A DNA stretch of 64,000 bases, taken from positions 62,001-126,000 of the forward strand of contig WBUK01000003.1 in assembly GCA_008933765.1 (NCBI GenBank), in the 5' to 3' direction. Of this stretch, positions 1-8,515 are shown piece by piece. The translations under genes and the position numbers were made by a program. Position 1 is the stretch's first letter. Each line of letters opens with the position of its first letter. Source of the DNA: Ignavibacteriaceae bacterium. GTDB lineage: Bacteria > Bacteroidota > Ignavibacteria > Ignavibacteriales > Ignavibacteriaceae. The notes under the pieces were generated by a model. That model was not told where the DNA came from. It saw only the letters and a list, made by a program, of their open reading frames with translations, and made no database searches.

Positions 1-539
1 TAGCTGTATGTGTAAACGAACATTGTGGCGTAAGCCAGTATAAAGAGAGAAACAGACCCAAGGACCACGAACCGCTTACCCGAAATAATCTTCATTATCA
101 GGTACGCAACCAATATAGTCTTAAATGCAAAACCGATGTTGAAAAATATTCCCGTGTAAAGTTTGTCAAAAGGGGTATCCAAAAGGCTGACCGTGGGACC
201 CGTGCTGCTCTGATTCAGGTAAATGCCGGAAACTGAAAAAACGAACCCAAGAAACCAAAAGGTAAGCATCAGCATTCGTTTGTTTGTAAATTCGTCTTTG
301 TCTTTCAGCCAAAATATGATAAACAGAACGATCATCAGTCCGCTGAAAATTAAATAAAAGAGGTTGCCGCGGTAAGAAAAAGAGAAAGCTTCGAAATCAA
401 GCCGGTGGTTAAGATACTTTCCGAGCGTTTGCGTTAAAAAATCAATCGCACCGAGTAATACTAAGACGAACAGATCGAAAATTCCTTTCAGTCTGATCTT
501 TGAAAGCAAAATCTTTTTTTGGGCGTTAGCGGAAAGCAT
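1..539 (-). CDS. Integral membrane protein, 3' end beyond window
   Basis: The minus-strand frame opens with ATG at 537-539 (MLSANAQKKILLSKIRLKG) and stays open to the window edge, giving about 179 codons. At least four long hydrophobic stretches are visible (starting at LFVLVLLGAIDFL, LFYLIFSGLMIVLF, MLMLTFWFLGFVF and TILVAYLIMKII), so it is a multi-span inner-membrane protein. I recognise no family motif. The C-terminal part is missing, so a soluble or catalytic domain could follow. Start choice rests on the first ATG after an A+T-rich gap. Confidence is good that it is coding and low for any function. Confidence 0.7.
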   Translation of the reverse strand, partial: MLSANAQKKILLSKIRLKGIFDLFVLVLLGAIDFLTQTLGKYLNHRLDFEAFSFSYRGNLFYLIFSGLMIVLFIIFWLKDKDEFTNKRMLMLTFWFLGFVFSVSGIYLNQSSTGPTVSLLDTPFDKLYTGIFFNIGFAFKTILVAYLIMKIISGKRFVVLGSVSLFILAYATMFVYTYS

Positions 540-789
540 ATTCACTTAATTCTTTATCTGCTGCGAAATATAAGGAATAGTAGTGAGGAATTAAGTGCGA
601 TTTGATAAATTTTGAACTTTTTCCCCCGCATTAATGGCTCTTTTTTGAATTGTTATGGTAAAAATTACGACTTTAACGAAAAATGAAGGTTTTAACGAAT
701 AATTTTTGCTTTAATTACCGCAAGGATTATACAATGCTGAAAATAACCCGGCATTGAACACGGTTAACGGATAAAATCATTAAACAAAA
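540..789. other. Gene-free gap upstream of the first gene
   Basis: A 250-bp A+T-rich stretch between the tonB stop and the start of the truncated membrane protein, so it should hold that gene's promoter. I found no match to TAnnTTTG on the minus strand. A loose repeat of TTTAACGAA-like words occurs near 670-710, similar in style to degenerate repeats in other gaps of this window. No hairpin terminator is obvious. Confidence 0.5.
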
Positions 790-1539
790 TCACTGAAAAA
801 AATTAACGGTAATTAACATTTGAACCTTAACAGCCTTACCGTCTTTTTTCCCCGGAGTAAATGTTGTTCGTCTCACAGCCGATAAAGCCGAATTATCACA
901 CGCAGGATGCAGCCCTTTGGTAAGCACCGCTGAGGTTACCACCCCTGCCTCGTTTATAAAAGCCGTTACAAAAACCGAACCGGAAACACCGGCATCTTTA
1001 GCCGACTGAGGGAAAACGGCTTTGCTCTGTATTGCAGCATAACCACCTACCGGAACCGGCATATACGGCACCGCCGTGTAGTAAACATTATCTTTTGGTG
1101 CCGGGGTGGTTTTATCTTTTTCGGTAGTCTTTTTGCTTGTTTCGTTCTTTTTATATTTCCCCTGTTTATCCGCAGTCAGAAGGTCGCTGTTATCTATTTC
1201 CTGGCTTTCCAGTTTGATTTTCTCTTTTGGCGGGGCAACCACTACCTCAATCTCTTTGTTAACCACAGGCACGGGTGTATTTTTCTTCACCGGAGTTGTT
1301 GCCTGCTTTGTATCCGTTTTCTCTTTTTGAGGAAGTTGTTCCTCCTGCTCATTTTGCGGCAATTCTATTGCGTCAGTCAGTTCAACCAACTGGTCGTTAT
1401 CAACAAACAAAGCAGATCTGTGTCTGGAAAAGGGCCACAAAGTGAACAACAAAATCATAAGAAACAGCACAAAGATGGTGCTGAGTTCAAGCACAAATTT
1501 CTGGTTCTTTCTGTGGTCAGGATATGTGTGTACGGACAT
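790..1539 (-). CDS. TonB-family energy transducer
   Basis: TonB proteins pass proton-motive force from ExbB/ExbD to outer-membrane receptors. This 249-residue protein has one N-terminal membrane span (about 17-40), a long charged and proline-rich linker with VPVV, VVAPPKEK and PAPK stretches (about 60-155), and a C-terminal TonB fold (about 165-249) whose pattern GSVFVTAFINEAGVV, ALSAVRRTTFTPGKKDGKAV and final VNFFQ is typical of the family. No exbB/exbD or receptor gene lies next to it, so its partners are not known from this window. It ends 250 bp from the next gene and is separated from the VanZ gene by 52 bp; it is probably a single-gene unit or the tail of the nnr-vanZ unit. Confidence 0.88.
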   Translation of the reverse strand: MSVHTYPDHRKNQKFVLELSTIFVLFLMILLFTLWPFSRHRSALFVDNDQLVELTDAIELPQNEQEEQLPQKEKTDTKQATTPVKKNTPVPVVNKEIEVVVAPPKEKIKLESQEIDNSDLLTADKQGKYKKNETSKKTTEKDKTTPAPKDNVYYTAVPYMPVPVGGYAAIQSKAVFPQSAKDAGVSGSVFVTAFINEAGVVTSAVLTKGLHPACDNSALSAVRRTTFTPGKKDGKAVKVQMLITVNFFQ

Positions 1540-1591
1540 TTTTCAGGGTTTATGATTTATGCGTTAACTTTGCGCTTTCATTTCAACCTTT

Positions 1592-2011
1592 TTACCGATA
1601 GAATCGGGGAAAAGTTCGCGATATAAAAAAAGCGACTGACAAACCTATCAATGCGCCGGTAACATCTGCCAACACATCGTACCACTCAAAATATCGCCCC
1701 GGAATGGGTATCTGGTGTAATTCATCCAATATACCGTAAATAGCAATCAGAACAAAAGTACCCTGAAAAATCGTTATTTCTTTAAATCTTTCAGCAAATT
1801 TATACCGAAAATAGGTGAAAGTCAAAAAAGCCAGCACAGCATATCCGGCAAAATGATTCAATTTATCACTTGTAGGCATTCCCGGCAGCCGGTTGGAGGG
1901 TAAAGTGGTTCCAAGAAACAGCACTACCCAGTAAGCCATTAAAACCCAAAAGGCTATTCTTTTTTTCCTGACTATTCCTTCTTTTTGCATTACATTATTT
2001 ATATTATTCAT
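1592..2011 (-). CDS. VanZ-family membrane protein
   Basis: A 139-residue protein with about four membrane spans. It carries the VanZ-like core: a SDKLNHFAGYAVLAFL segment and the late motif GILDELHQIPIPGRYFEWYD followed by DVTGALIG, which fits the family pattern DE.HQ...PGR...D...N..G. The family is widespread and linked to teicoplanin resistance in VanZ itself; in most bacteria its role is unknown. The start codon overlaps the nnr stop by one base (TAATG), so the two are translationally coupled. Resistance should not be inferred from this similarity. Confidence 0.85.
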   Translation of the reverse strand: MNNINNVMQKEGIVRKKRIAFWVLMAYWVVLFLGTTLPSNRLPGMPTSDKLNHFAGYAVLAFLTFTYFRYKFAERFKEITIFQGTFVLIAIYGILDELHQIPIPGRYFEWYDVLADVTGALIGLSVAFFISRTFPRFYR

Positions 2012-3612
2012 TAATCGTTAGTTTCGTTAATCATTTTTATTGCTGCCGGCAGATGTGTTGCAATTACTGAAGCTGAAATATGAGTGTTTGGTGAGTCTTT
2101 TAACAGCATCAAAGCTGAAAAATTAAATGTATTAACCGCATCTGCAATTTTTGCGGAAACAACTTCGAGGGCATCACGGTCTCTGATTCGCAAAAACGGC
2201 ATTATTCCTTCAATCGTAAGGTTTGGTAAACAGAAAAACTGAGCCATTGCTGAGGCAATTACTCCGGCAAGGGCGTCACCCGTTCCAAATTTGGCTAAAT
2301 GAACACCTCCGGTATTTAATATTAAATTTATACCAATAGAAGTGCAGACAAACACCGCAGCATGCTTTAGAACAACTATCGCACCTGTTTGCTCACAGAA
2401 ATCCGTAACTTCTGAAAAAATATCCTCTTCAATTTCATCGAGGGGTTTACCCAGTATGTTTGCAAATTCACCCGTGTGAGGTAGAATAATTTTACCCTCT
2501 AAATCATAGTTTTTATAGTTACCGTTAAAAAGCGGGAACAACCCATCGGCATCCAATATAACAAGTCTGTCTTCTATATTATATATTTTTTCCAGCGCAA
2601 GAGTGGTTTCAGGCGAGCGGTCTAATCCGGGGCCCACTAACAGAACTTCCTTTTTTTCCAAAGCTTCAAACATCATTTTTAAAGCTTCAGAGTTAAATGC
2701 CACCGGATAATCCTTTACCACAGCTTCAGGCAGGTGACCGAGCAAAACATTTGCAGCACGCTCTGAGGTGATGATAATTGGTGAACCTGAACCGGAGAAA
2801 AACGCCCCCTGATATGTTAATGTGGCGGCTCCTGGATAACGATTCGAGCCGGAAACTATTACGGGCCCCCCCGCTGTATATTTGTTCACTGTCCTTTTCT
2901 TTGGAGCAATTATGCTTTTTGTGTCAGGAAGTTCGTAAACTGACCAGTTAGTTTCAACTCCCATTCTTGAATTATTAAAACCTATAAAGCCGTTTAAAAT
3001 TGTGCCACAGTGGTTAATTCCCTCGCCGTAATAATAGCCAAGTTTGTGTGTGCCAAGTGCAACAGTCCAATGCGCCTTAAACGCAATGGTGCCATAGCCG
3101 GTGCCGGCATTAATTCCCGAAGGAATATCGATGGCTACCCGCATGGCGTATTGATCGTTTAAGGTAAGAATAATTTCATCGTAGGGCATTGTGAGGTTAC
3201 CCCTGAAACCTGTGCCAAAAATTGCGTCAATGATAAGATGGCAATCTTCTAACAGTTCAGTAAGTTGGTCCGTATCTTTGTATTGGAAGAAACTTACCCC
3301 CGAATCCAACTCAACAAGAAGATCAAAAAAATATTTAGTGTCAGGGGCGAAATCCTCAGGGTCTTCAATAAAAACGACAAGCACTTCCCAGCCGTTTTCA
3401 CGCAGGTGCCTTGCAGCAACAATTCCATCACCCCCATTGTGCCCCTTTCCGCAAATAACAGCCGCACTTCTGCGCTCAATGTCAAGGTTGAAAATAGCCT
3501 CAGCCACGCTCCTGCCCGCGTTTTCCATCAGTATTGTTCGTTCAAAGCCCCTTTCCTCGATCGCAATACTGTCGATTTCCGCTGCTTGCTTTGCAGAATA
3601 TACTTCTATCAT
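2011..3612 (-). CDS. nnr: Bifunctional NAD(P)HX epimerase / dehydratase
   Basis: Repairs NADH and NADPH that have become hydrated. The N-terminal half (about 1-215, YjeF_N) epimerises NAD(P)HX; it shows GKGHNGGDGIVAARHL and DAIFGTGFRGN. The C-terminal half (about 230-530, carbohydrate-kinase-like) removes water using ADP; it shows VGPGLDRS, DADGLFPL, ILPHTGEFA and the nucleotide loop FGTGDALAGVIAS. Length 533 fits the fused bacterial enzyme. It is the first gene of a unit with vanZ (one-base overlap). It lies downstream of the nuo genes on the same strand, but a terminator hairpin at 3637-3678 separates them. Its placement behind NADH dehydrogenase genes is suggestive, but the enzyme is a general housekeeping repair function. 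Confidence 0.95.
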   Translation of the reverse strand: MIEVYSAKQAAEIDSIAIEERGFERTILMENAGRSVAEAIFNLDIERRSAAVICGKGHNGGDGIVAARHLRENGWEVLVVFIEDPEDFAPDTKYFFDLLVELDSGVSFFQYKDTDQLTELLEDCHLIIDAIFGTGFRGNLTMPYDEIILTLNDQYAMRVAIDIPSGINAGTGYGTIAFKAHWTVALGTHKLGYYYGEGINHCGTILNGFIGFNNSRMGVETNWSVYELPDTKSIIAPKKRTVNKYTAGGPVIVSGSNRYPGAATLTYQGAFFSGSGSPIIITSERAANVLLGHLPEAVVKDYPVAFNSEALKMMFEALEKKEVLLVGPGLDRSPETTLALEKIYNIEDRLVILDADGLFPLFNGNYKNYDLEGKIILPHTGEFANILGKPLDEIEEDIFSEVTDFCEQTGAIVVLKHAAVFVCTSIGINLILNTGGVHLAKFGTGDALAGVIASAMAQFFCLPNLTIEGIMPFLRIRDRDALEVVSAKIADAVNTFNFSALMLLKDSPNTHISASVIATHLPAAIKMINETND

Positions 3613-3636
3613 AATCCGCTCGTGTTTTTATAAAAA

Positions 3637-3678
3637 AAGCCGTATCGTCAATTCTGATAAAAACTTCCGATACAGCTT
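3637..3678 (-). terminator. Terminator after nuoN
   Basis: On the minus strand an 11-bp stem (AAGCTGTATCG with CGATACGGCTT, one G-U pair) closes a 20-base loop and is followed by a run of seven T. It sits between the nuoN stop and the nnr start and should end the nuo transcript. Confidence 0.7.
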
Positions 3679-3697
3679 CAAAAATATTGAAAATTTT

Positions 3698-5125
3698 TTA
3701 AAACTTCGCTATCAAATCTATTATCGAGCCGGGAAGTACACCCATCAGAATAACTAAAAGTGCTGATACTATTATTCCGGTTAAAGCAGGGTTTGAACTT
3801 GTAACCTCGAATTTCGACTCATCTTTGCCGAAATACATAACCACTACAACCCGCAGGTAGAAATAGAGACTTATTGCTGAAGCTGCAATGCCAACGATTG
3901 CCAACCAAAGAAGGTCAGCTCTTATCGCTGCCATGAAAACATAATACTTACCGAAGAAAGCAGCAAACGGTGGTATGCCCGTTAGGGAAAACATAAAAAG
4001 CGCCAACAAACCGGCAAGAACAGGGTATTTGCTGCCAAGACCTGTGTAGTCGCTGATTGCAAGATTTTTCTCCTCTTTTCCTTCAAGAACGGAAATTAAG
4101 CCAAAGGCACCCAGATTCATGAACGAGTAGGCAATCAGGTAGAAGATTACGCCGTCAATCCCCTCTTTGTTGCCTGCGGCTAAACCGATCAGCATATAGC
4201 CGGCGTGCACAATAGAGGAATAAGCCAGCATTCTTTTTATGTCGGTTTGCATTATAGCGGTGATACTTCCGTAAACCATAGAAAGCGTTGCGAAAGTGGC
4301 AACCAACGGGGTCAAAATTTCCGTTGCCTTTTCTTTTCCAAAAGCGGGTGAAACCACAATTATCAGTGCTGAAAATGCCGCCGCTTTACCAACGGTTGAC
4401 ATTAAGGCTGTGGTTGAAGTGGGGGCACCCTGATATACATCCGGAACCCACATGTGGAAAGGTACTGAAGCAATCTTAAATGCAAACCCTGCAAAAAAGA
4501 GAAACAAACCGATTATTCCGACGATGTTTTTGCTTTCGAATGTGAAGTGTTCATAAAGTTTGTCTATGTTCAGAGTTTGCGATGAACCGTAAATTAATGC
4601 CAAGCCGTAAACTATAAATCCCGTTGCAAAAGCACCAAGAAGAAAATATTTAAGCGCGGCTTCGTTCGAAAAAAGCCGTTTACGGGCAAATCCTGCCAAT
4701 ATATAGAAAGTAAGAGACATTAACTCTAACCCGACAAAAACCATTATTAAATCTTTTGCTCCGGCAATTAACATCATCCCCAACACAGATGATTGCAAAA
4801 GGATGTAATATTCACCGTGGTAGATTTCTGTCTTTTTCAGATAATCTATAGTTATCAGAGCTACTACGGCACCGCCAAAGTTGAACAGAAACCAAAATAT
4901 ATTAACATGCCCACCGGTTGCCAGCATATTGTTGAAGAACGAACCCGGTTTACCTATGGTTAAAAGTGACTGGTACGAAAGCCCAAGGAACGAGATGACC
5001 GTCAGCCAAGGCAGTATCTTTGGCGCGCTCTTTATATACATCTCGATTACCAACGAGATAAGAACGACGGCAGCAAGTATCACAAGTGGCAGATAACCGG
5101 TTATGTCTGAAAGGTTAAAATCCAT
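3698..5125 (-). CDS. nuoN: NADH-quinone oxidoreductase subunit N
   Basis: Antiporter-like proton-pumping subunit of complex I, in the inner membrane. The 475-residue protein is hydrophobic throughout (about 14 spans) and carries the family signatures FVGLELMSLTFYILAGF, with a membrane glutamate at about 134, and KIASVPFHMWVPDVYQGAPT with its lysine. LKYFLLGAFATGFIVYG and DIKRMLAYSSIVHAGYMLIG also match. It closes the nuoJKLM-nhaD-orf-nuoN run; only 2 bp separate it from the small gene upstream. Length fits the family. Confidence 0.97.
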   Translation of the reverse strand: MDFNLSDITGYLPLVILAAVVLISLVIEMYIKSAPKILPWLTVISFLGLSYQSLLTIGKPGSFFNNMLATGGHVNIFWFLFNFGGAVVALITIDYLKKTEIYHGEYYILLQSSVLGMMLIAGAKDLIMVFVGLELMSLTFYILAGFARKRLFSNEAALKYFLLGAFATGFIVYGLALIYGSSQTLNIDKLYEHFTFESKNIVGIIGLFLFFAGFAFKIASVPFHMWVPDVYQGAPTSTTALMSTVGKAAAFSALIIVVSPAFGKEKATEILTPLVATFATLSMVYGSITAIMQTDIKRMLAYSSIVHAGYMLIGLAAGNKEGIDGVIFYLIAYSFMNLGAFGLISVLEGKEEKNLAISDYTGLGSKYPVLAGLLALFMFSLTGIPPFAAFFGKYYVFMAAIRADLLWLAIVGIAASAISLYFYLRVVVVMYFGKDESKFEVTSSNPALTGIIVSALLVILMGVLPGSIIDLIAKF

Positions 5126-5127
5126 AT

Positions 5128-5490
5128 CTACTCTATAAATAAAATGTCTTGATCTGTTTCTTCTATTGTTGCTGTATGTGTTTCGGTTCTGTAAACCATC
5201 AATTTTTTATGCTTCGAAAGGTCGAATATGTCGTCTTCTTTTTCTACTACCAACAATTTAATCCCTTCGTATTTCGCAAGCGTATTTCTGAGCGACTGAT
5301 ATTTGAAGAAATATATGCTCGTATAATTATCTTCTTCAACAAGAGCCACATGTTTCGAGGCGTGCGAAAAATCGGTGATAATTTCATTTTCTATCACCAC
5401 TGTCAGAAATCGTGCCTTAAACGGCAGCACTAATCTGTTGCCGTAAAGTAAACCGTTTTTACCGTTTTGAAGTGTTTCCCGTATTGTCAT
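5128..5490 (-). CDS. Conserved-looking small protein inside nuo operon
   Basis: I do not recognise this 120-residue soluble protein. The start is taken at ATG 5488-5490 (MTIRETLQNGKNGLLYGNRL), 2 bp after the antiporter stop, with AGAGG seven bases upstream; a longer reading from 5517 would overlap the antiporter gene. It has alternating hydrophobic/charged beta-like segments (FLTVVIENEIITDF, GIKLLVVEKEDDIF, TATIEETDQDILFIE) and no membrane span, cysteines or signal peptide. It is packed between the antiporter and nuoN, which suggests a role in assembly or regulation of the respiratory complex, but this is only from position. Confidence 0.75.
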   Translation of the reverse strand: MTIRETLQNGKNGLLYGNRLVLPFKARFLTVVIENEIITDFSHASKHVALVEEDNYTSIYFFKYQSLRNTLAKYEGIKLLVVEKEDDIFDLSKHKKLMVYRTETHTATIEETDQDILFIE

Positions 5491-5492
5491 CT

Positions 5493-7010
5493 TTAACCTC
5501 TGAAGAAAAAGAACCAAATGATGCCGTAAATCGGAAGAAGTATCGGCAGCGAATACTTGAACATATACTCGATAAATGTCGGTACTCTAACCCCCGCCCT
5601 TTCCGAGATCGATTTAACCATGAAATTAGGCCCGTTCCCGATATAAGTCATAGCGCCAAAGAAAACGCTTGAAACTGAAATAGCCACTAAGTAGTGAACG
5701 GCATCTGCATTTTGTAAGAATGCGTGAGTTGCATCCGTTCCGCCGTTGATATCGTGCCCAAATTTCCCCATCGCGGCACTTAAAAAGTTCAGGTATGTAG
5801 GCGCATTATCTAAGAAAGATGAAAGCGAACCTGTTGCCCAGTAAAAAAGTGAACCCGTGAAAACATCGCTGTTCTCTTTTGCCATATCGGCTATTAAACG
5901 AAGTGCAGGTATCATGGTGAAAAAGATGCCAACAAACAGATACGCCACTTCTTTAATCGGCGCAAAATCGAACTCGTTCGCTTTAAGTGCTTCTTTATCG
6001 GCGGTTTTATAAGAGATAAATATCACGCTGAACATTATTATCTCCCTCACACCGATTGGTAACGGGTCAAGTGATGGTATCCACGAGATTACCGCCGGAT
6101 CCAAAAACACGGAAATAATTATTATCCCCAGATACGCAAGGTTCTTCAACCCTTTGAAATAGAACTTACCGCTGTATTCATTTTCACTTTCCTTGCCCGC
6201 TTTATTGGCTGAGTCGAGGAAGAAAAACACCGCTAAAATCATCCCAAGTGTTAAGAGCCAGATAAACCAAACATGCTCTATAACCCAGAAAAAGGGAATC
6301 CCTTTAAGAAATCCTAAAAACAACGGCGGATCGCCAATTGGGGTTAAAGCACCACCGGCGTTACTTACCACAAATATGAAAAATATTATGTGATAAGGTT
6401 TTATCCGACCTTTGTTCATCCTCATAAACGGACGGATAAGCAGCATAGAAGCACCGGTAGTTCCTATAACATTGGAAATCACTGCCCCAACCAACAAAAA
6501 CAGCGTATTAAATAATGGCGTTGCCTTTTTATCCACCTTTATTAAAATCCCGCCACTTGCTACGAACAACGACCCCAACAAGGCAATGAACGACAGATAC
6601 TCAACCAATGTATGCCTCAGGCTTACAAAGTCTTTCAGCACGATCATGTAATAACCGGTGGTTATTAATCCCAGAAAAATGGCCACACGGTGGTAGTTAT
6701 GCTCCCAAAAATGTTGAAAGAACAACGGCGCAATTGCAATCAACAACAATAAGGTTATAAACGGTATAACCATCAATGGGTTTGGTGCTACACCGTGATG
6801 CTCCCCACTTTCTTCGGCAGATGATTTTGCCCCGGCTGAAGCGGGCTGTTCCGCTGTTGTATTGGTTGTTGATGCTTCGACTGAATCGTTCGCTGTAACT
6901 GCCGATTGAGTCGATGTTACTGTTGAATCTTGCGATTCACACTTAATTTCACTGTTAAATATTAAAAACAGGCTAAAAAAGGCTGCGAGATAAAAAGCCG
7001 TATGCCTCAT
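5493..7010 (-). CDS. nhaD: NhaD-type Na+/H+ antiporter
   Basis: Exchanges Na+ for H+ across the inner membrane (NhaD / ion-transporter superfamily). The 505-residue protein starts at ATG 7008-7010 (MRHTAFYLAAFFSLFLIF), 2 bp after the nuoM stop. It has a signal-like first span, a low-complexity Ser/Thr/Ala/Glu loop (about 30-72), then about 11-12 spans. NVIGTTGASMLLIRPF, SNAGGALTPIGDPPLFLG and SSFLDNAPTYLNFLSAAMG are hallmark NhaD segments. Its position between nuoM and nuoN, in the same transcript, is unusual and implies co-regulation with complex I, perhaps to balance sodium and proton gradients. The substrate ion is inferred from the family. Confidence 0.88.
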   Translation of the reverse strand: MRHTAFYLAAFFSLFLIFNSEIKCESQDSTVTSTQSAVTANDSVEASTTNTTAEQPASAGAKSSAEESGEHHGVAPNPLMVIPFITLLLLIAIAPLFFQHFWEHNYHRVAIFLGLITTGYYMIVLKDFVSLRHTLVEYLSFIALLGSLFVASGGILIKVDKKATPLFNTLFLLVGAVISNVIGTTGASMLLIRPFMRMNKGRIKPYHIIFFIFVVSNAGGALTPIGDPPLFLGFLKGIPFFWVIEHVWFIWLLTLGMILAVFFFLDSANKAGKESENEYSGKFYFKGLKNLAYLGIIIISVFLDPAVISWIPSLDPLPIGVREIIMFSVIFISYKTADKEALKANEFDFAPIKEVAYLFVGIFFTMIPALRLIADMAKENSDVFTGSLFYWATGSLSSFLDNAPTYLNFLSAAMGKFGHDINGGTDATHAFLQNADAVHYLVAISVSSVFFGAMTYIGNGPNFMVKSISERAGVRVPTFIEYMFKYSLPILLPIYGIIWFFFFRG

Positions 7011-7012
7011 AT

Positions 7013-8515
7013 TTATTTTGCTAATGCGTTCGTAATTGAACTTACAAGGTTCGATGAGAACGCTTCGGATAACCTCAGGAATGTTGAAGGATATATACCA
7101 ATCCAAACTATCACGATCATAATCGGAATTAATGTGAACAGTTCACGAGTGTTCAGATCGGTGAGTGTATTTAATTTTTCGTTTTTTACGGTCTCAAGGC
7201 ACATCCTCTGATACCACCATAAAAGATATACCGCCGCCAAAATTACACCAAGCGCAGCTATTATTGCGTAAAGCGGATTGTTTAATACAGGGGAGGAGAA
7301 CGATCCCACGAGGATCAGAAACTCGCCGATGAAACCGTTAAGACCCGGCAAACCGATTGACGATAACGATATAAAAAGCAATATTGTTGCATATACAGGC
7401 ACTAACTTTGCAATTCCGCCATACTCGGCTATCACACGAGTGTGGGTTCTTTCGTATAAATACCCAACTAAAAGGAAGAGTGCGCCTGTTGAAAGCCCGT
7501 GGTTAACCATCTGAATTATTGCTCCTTGAATCGATTCTGTCGTTAAACCAAAAATACCAAGTACCACAAAACCTAAGTGAGCTACCGATGAATAGGCAAC
7601 TAATTTCTTCATATCTTTCTGCACCATCGATACCAACGAACCGTAGATGATACCTATTACCGCCAGAATCGCTAAATATGGCGCAAATACTTTTGTTGCA
7701 TCCGGGAAAAGCGGAAGGTTAAACCGCACCATTCCGTATGTCCCCATCTTAAGCAGAACGCCGGCAAGAATAACAGAACCCGCCGTTGGTGCTTCCACAT
7801 GCGCATCAGGTAGCCAGGTGTGAAGCGGAAAAACAGGCACTTTTATCGCAAAACTGAGCACAAACGCAGCAAAAAGATAATTCTGAGCCGATAAACCAAG
7901 CGTGGGGCCCAACTTATATAGTTCCGTCAGGTCGGTTGTGAATTCTTTCCCTGAGTTTGCTAACCAAATAATTGCTACCAACATGACGAGTGAACCCGTC
8001 ATTGTGTAGATAAAAAACTTTACCGAGGCATAAATTCTGTTCTTGCCCCCCCAAACACCGATGATGAAATACATCGGGATGAGCATTGCTTCCCAAAATA
8101 TGTAGAAAAGGAAAAGATCGAGCGACATAAAAACGCCCAACATCCCCGCTTCAAGCAACAGCATGAAAAATGTAAATTCTTTCACTTTGTGCTCTATGCT
8201 CTTCCAGGTGGAAAGAAGTGCCAGCGGCGTGATGAAAGTCGTAAGAAGCACCAACAACAGCGACATACCGTCGATCCCTACAAAATACGATATCCCGAGC
8301 CCCTTTATCCAACTTGCTTTTTCTACAAACTGGAAGCCGGGGTTGCGCGGGTCAAAATTGTACCAGGCAAACAGGGAAACCAAAAAAATCACCAATGAAA
8401 TTACCAAACCGGTAACACGCAAAAGTGAGCCGTTTTCACGCGGGAGCAACAATATCAGAAGCGATCCGCCTACTGATAAAATTAACAATAAAGACAAAAT
8501 AAAGTTATTTTCCAT
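7013..8515 (-). CDS. nuoM: NADH-quinone oxidoreductase subunit M
   Basis: Antiporter-like proton-pumping subunit of complex I. At 500 residues it is the usual size. The key segments are FYIFWEAMLIPMYFIIG, with the conserved membrane glutamate at 142, and KVPVFPLHTWLPDAHVEAPT with its lysine, plus DMKKLVAYSSVAHLGFVVLG. The start codon overlaps the nuoL stop by one base (TGATG arrangement), and the stop lies 2 bp before the antiporter start, so the genes are one transcript. Confidence 0.98.
   Translation of the reverse strand: MENNFILSLLLILSVGGSLLILLLPRENGSLLRVTGLVISLVIFLVSLFAWYNFDPRNPGFQFVEKASWIKGLGISYFVGIDGMSLLLVLLTTFITPLALLSTWKSIEHKVKEFTFFMLLLEAGMLGVFMSLDLFLFYIFWEAMLIPMYFIIGVWGGKNRIYASVKFFIYTMTGSLVMLVAIIWLANSGKEFTTDLTELYKLGPTLGLSAQNYLFAAFVLSFAIKVPVFPLHTWLPDAHVEAPTAGSVILAGVLLKMGTYGMVRFNLPLFPDATKVFAPYLAILAVIGIIYGSLVSMVQKDMKKLVAYSSVAHLGFVVLGIFGLTTESIQGAIIQMVNHGLSTGALFLLVGYLYERTHTRVIAEYGGIAKLVPVYATILLFISLSSIGLPGLNGFIGEFLILVGSFSSPVLNNPLYAIIAALGVILAAVYLLWWYQRMCLETVKNEKLNTLTDLNTRELFTLIPIMIVIVWIGIYPSTFLRLSEAFSSNLVSSITNALAK

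Noticed and set aside
1106-1330. Hydrophobic plus-strand frame opposite tonB
   Set aside because: It mirrors the Lys/Glu-rich linker of TonB and has no start site or neighbour support.
3679-3686. TATTTTTG on the minus strand as a promoter of nnr
   Set aside because: Transcription would begin within the nuoN terminator hairpin (3637-3678), and no -33 word is present.
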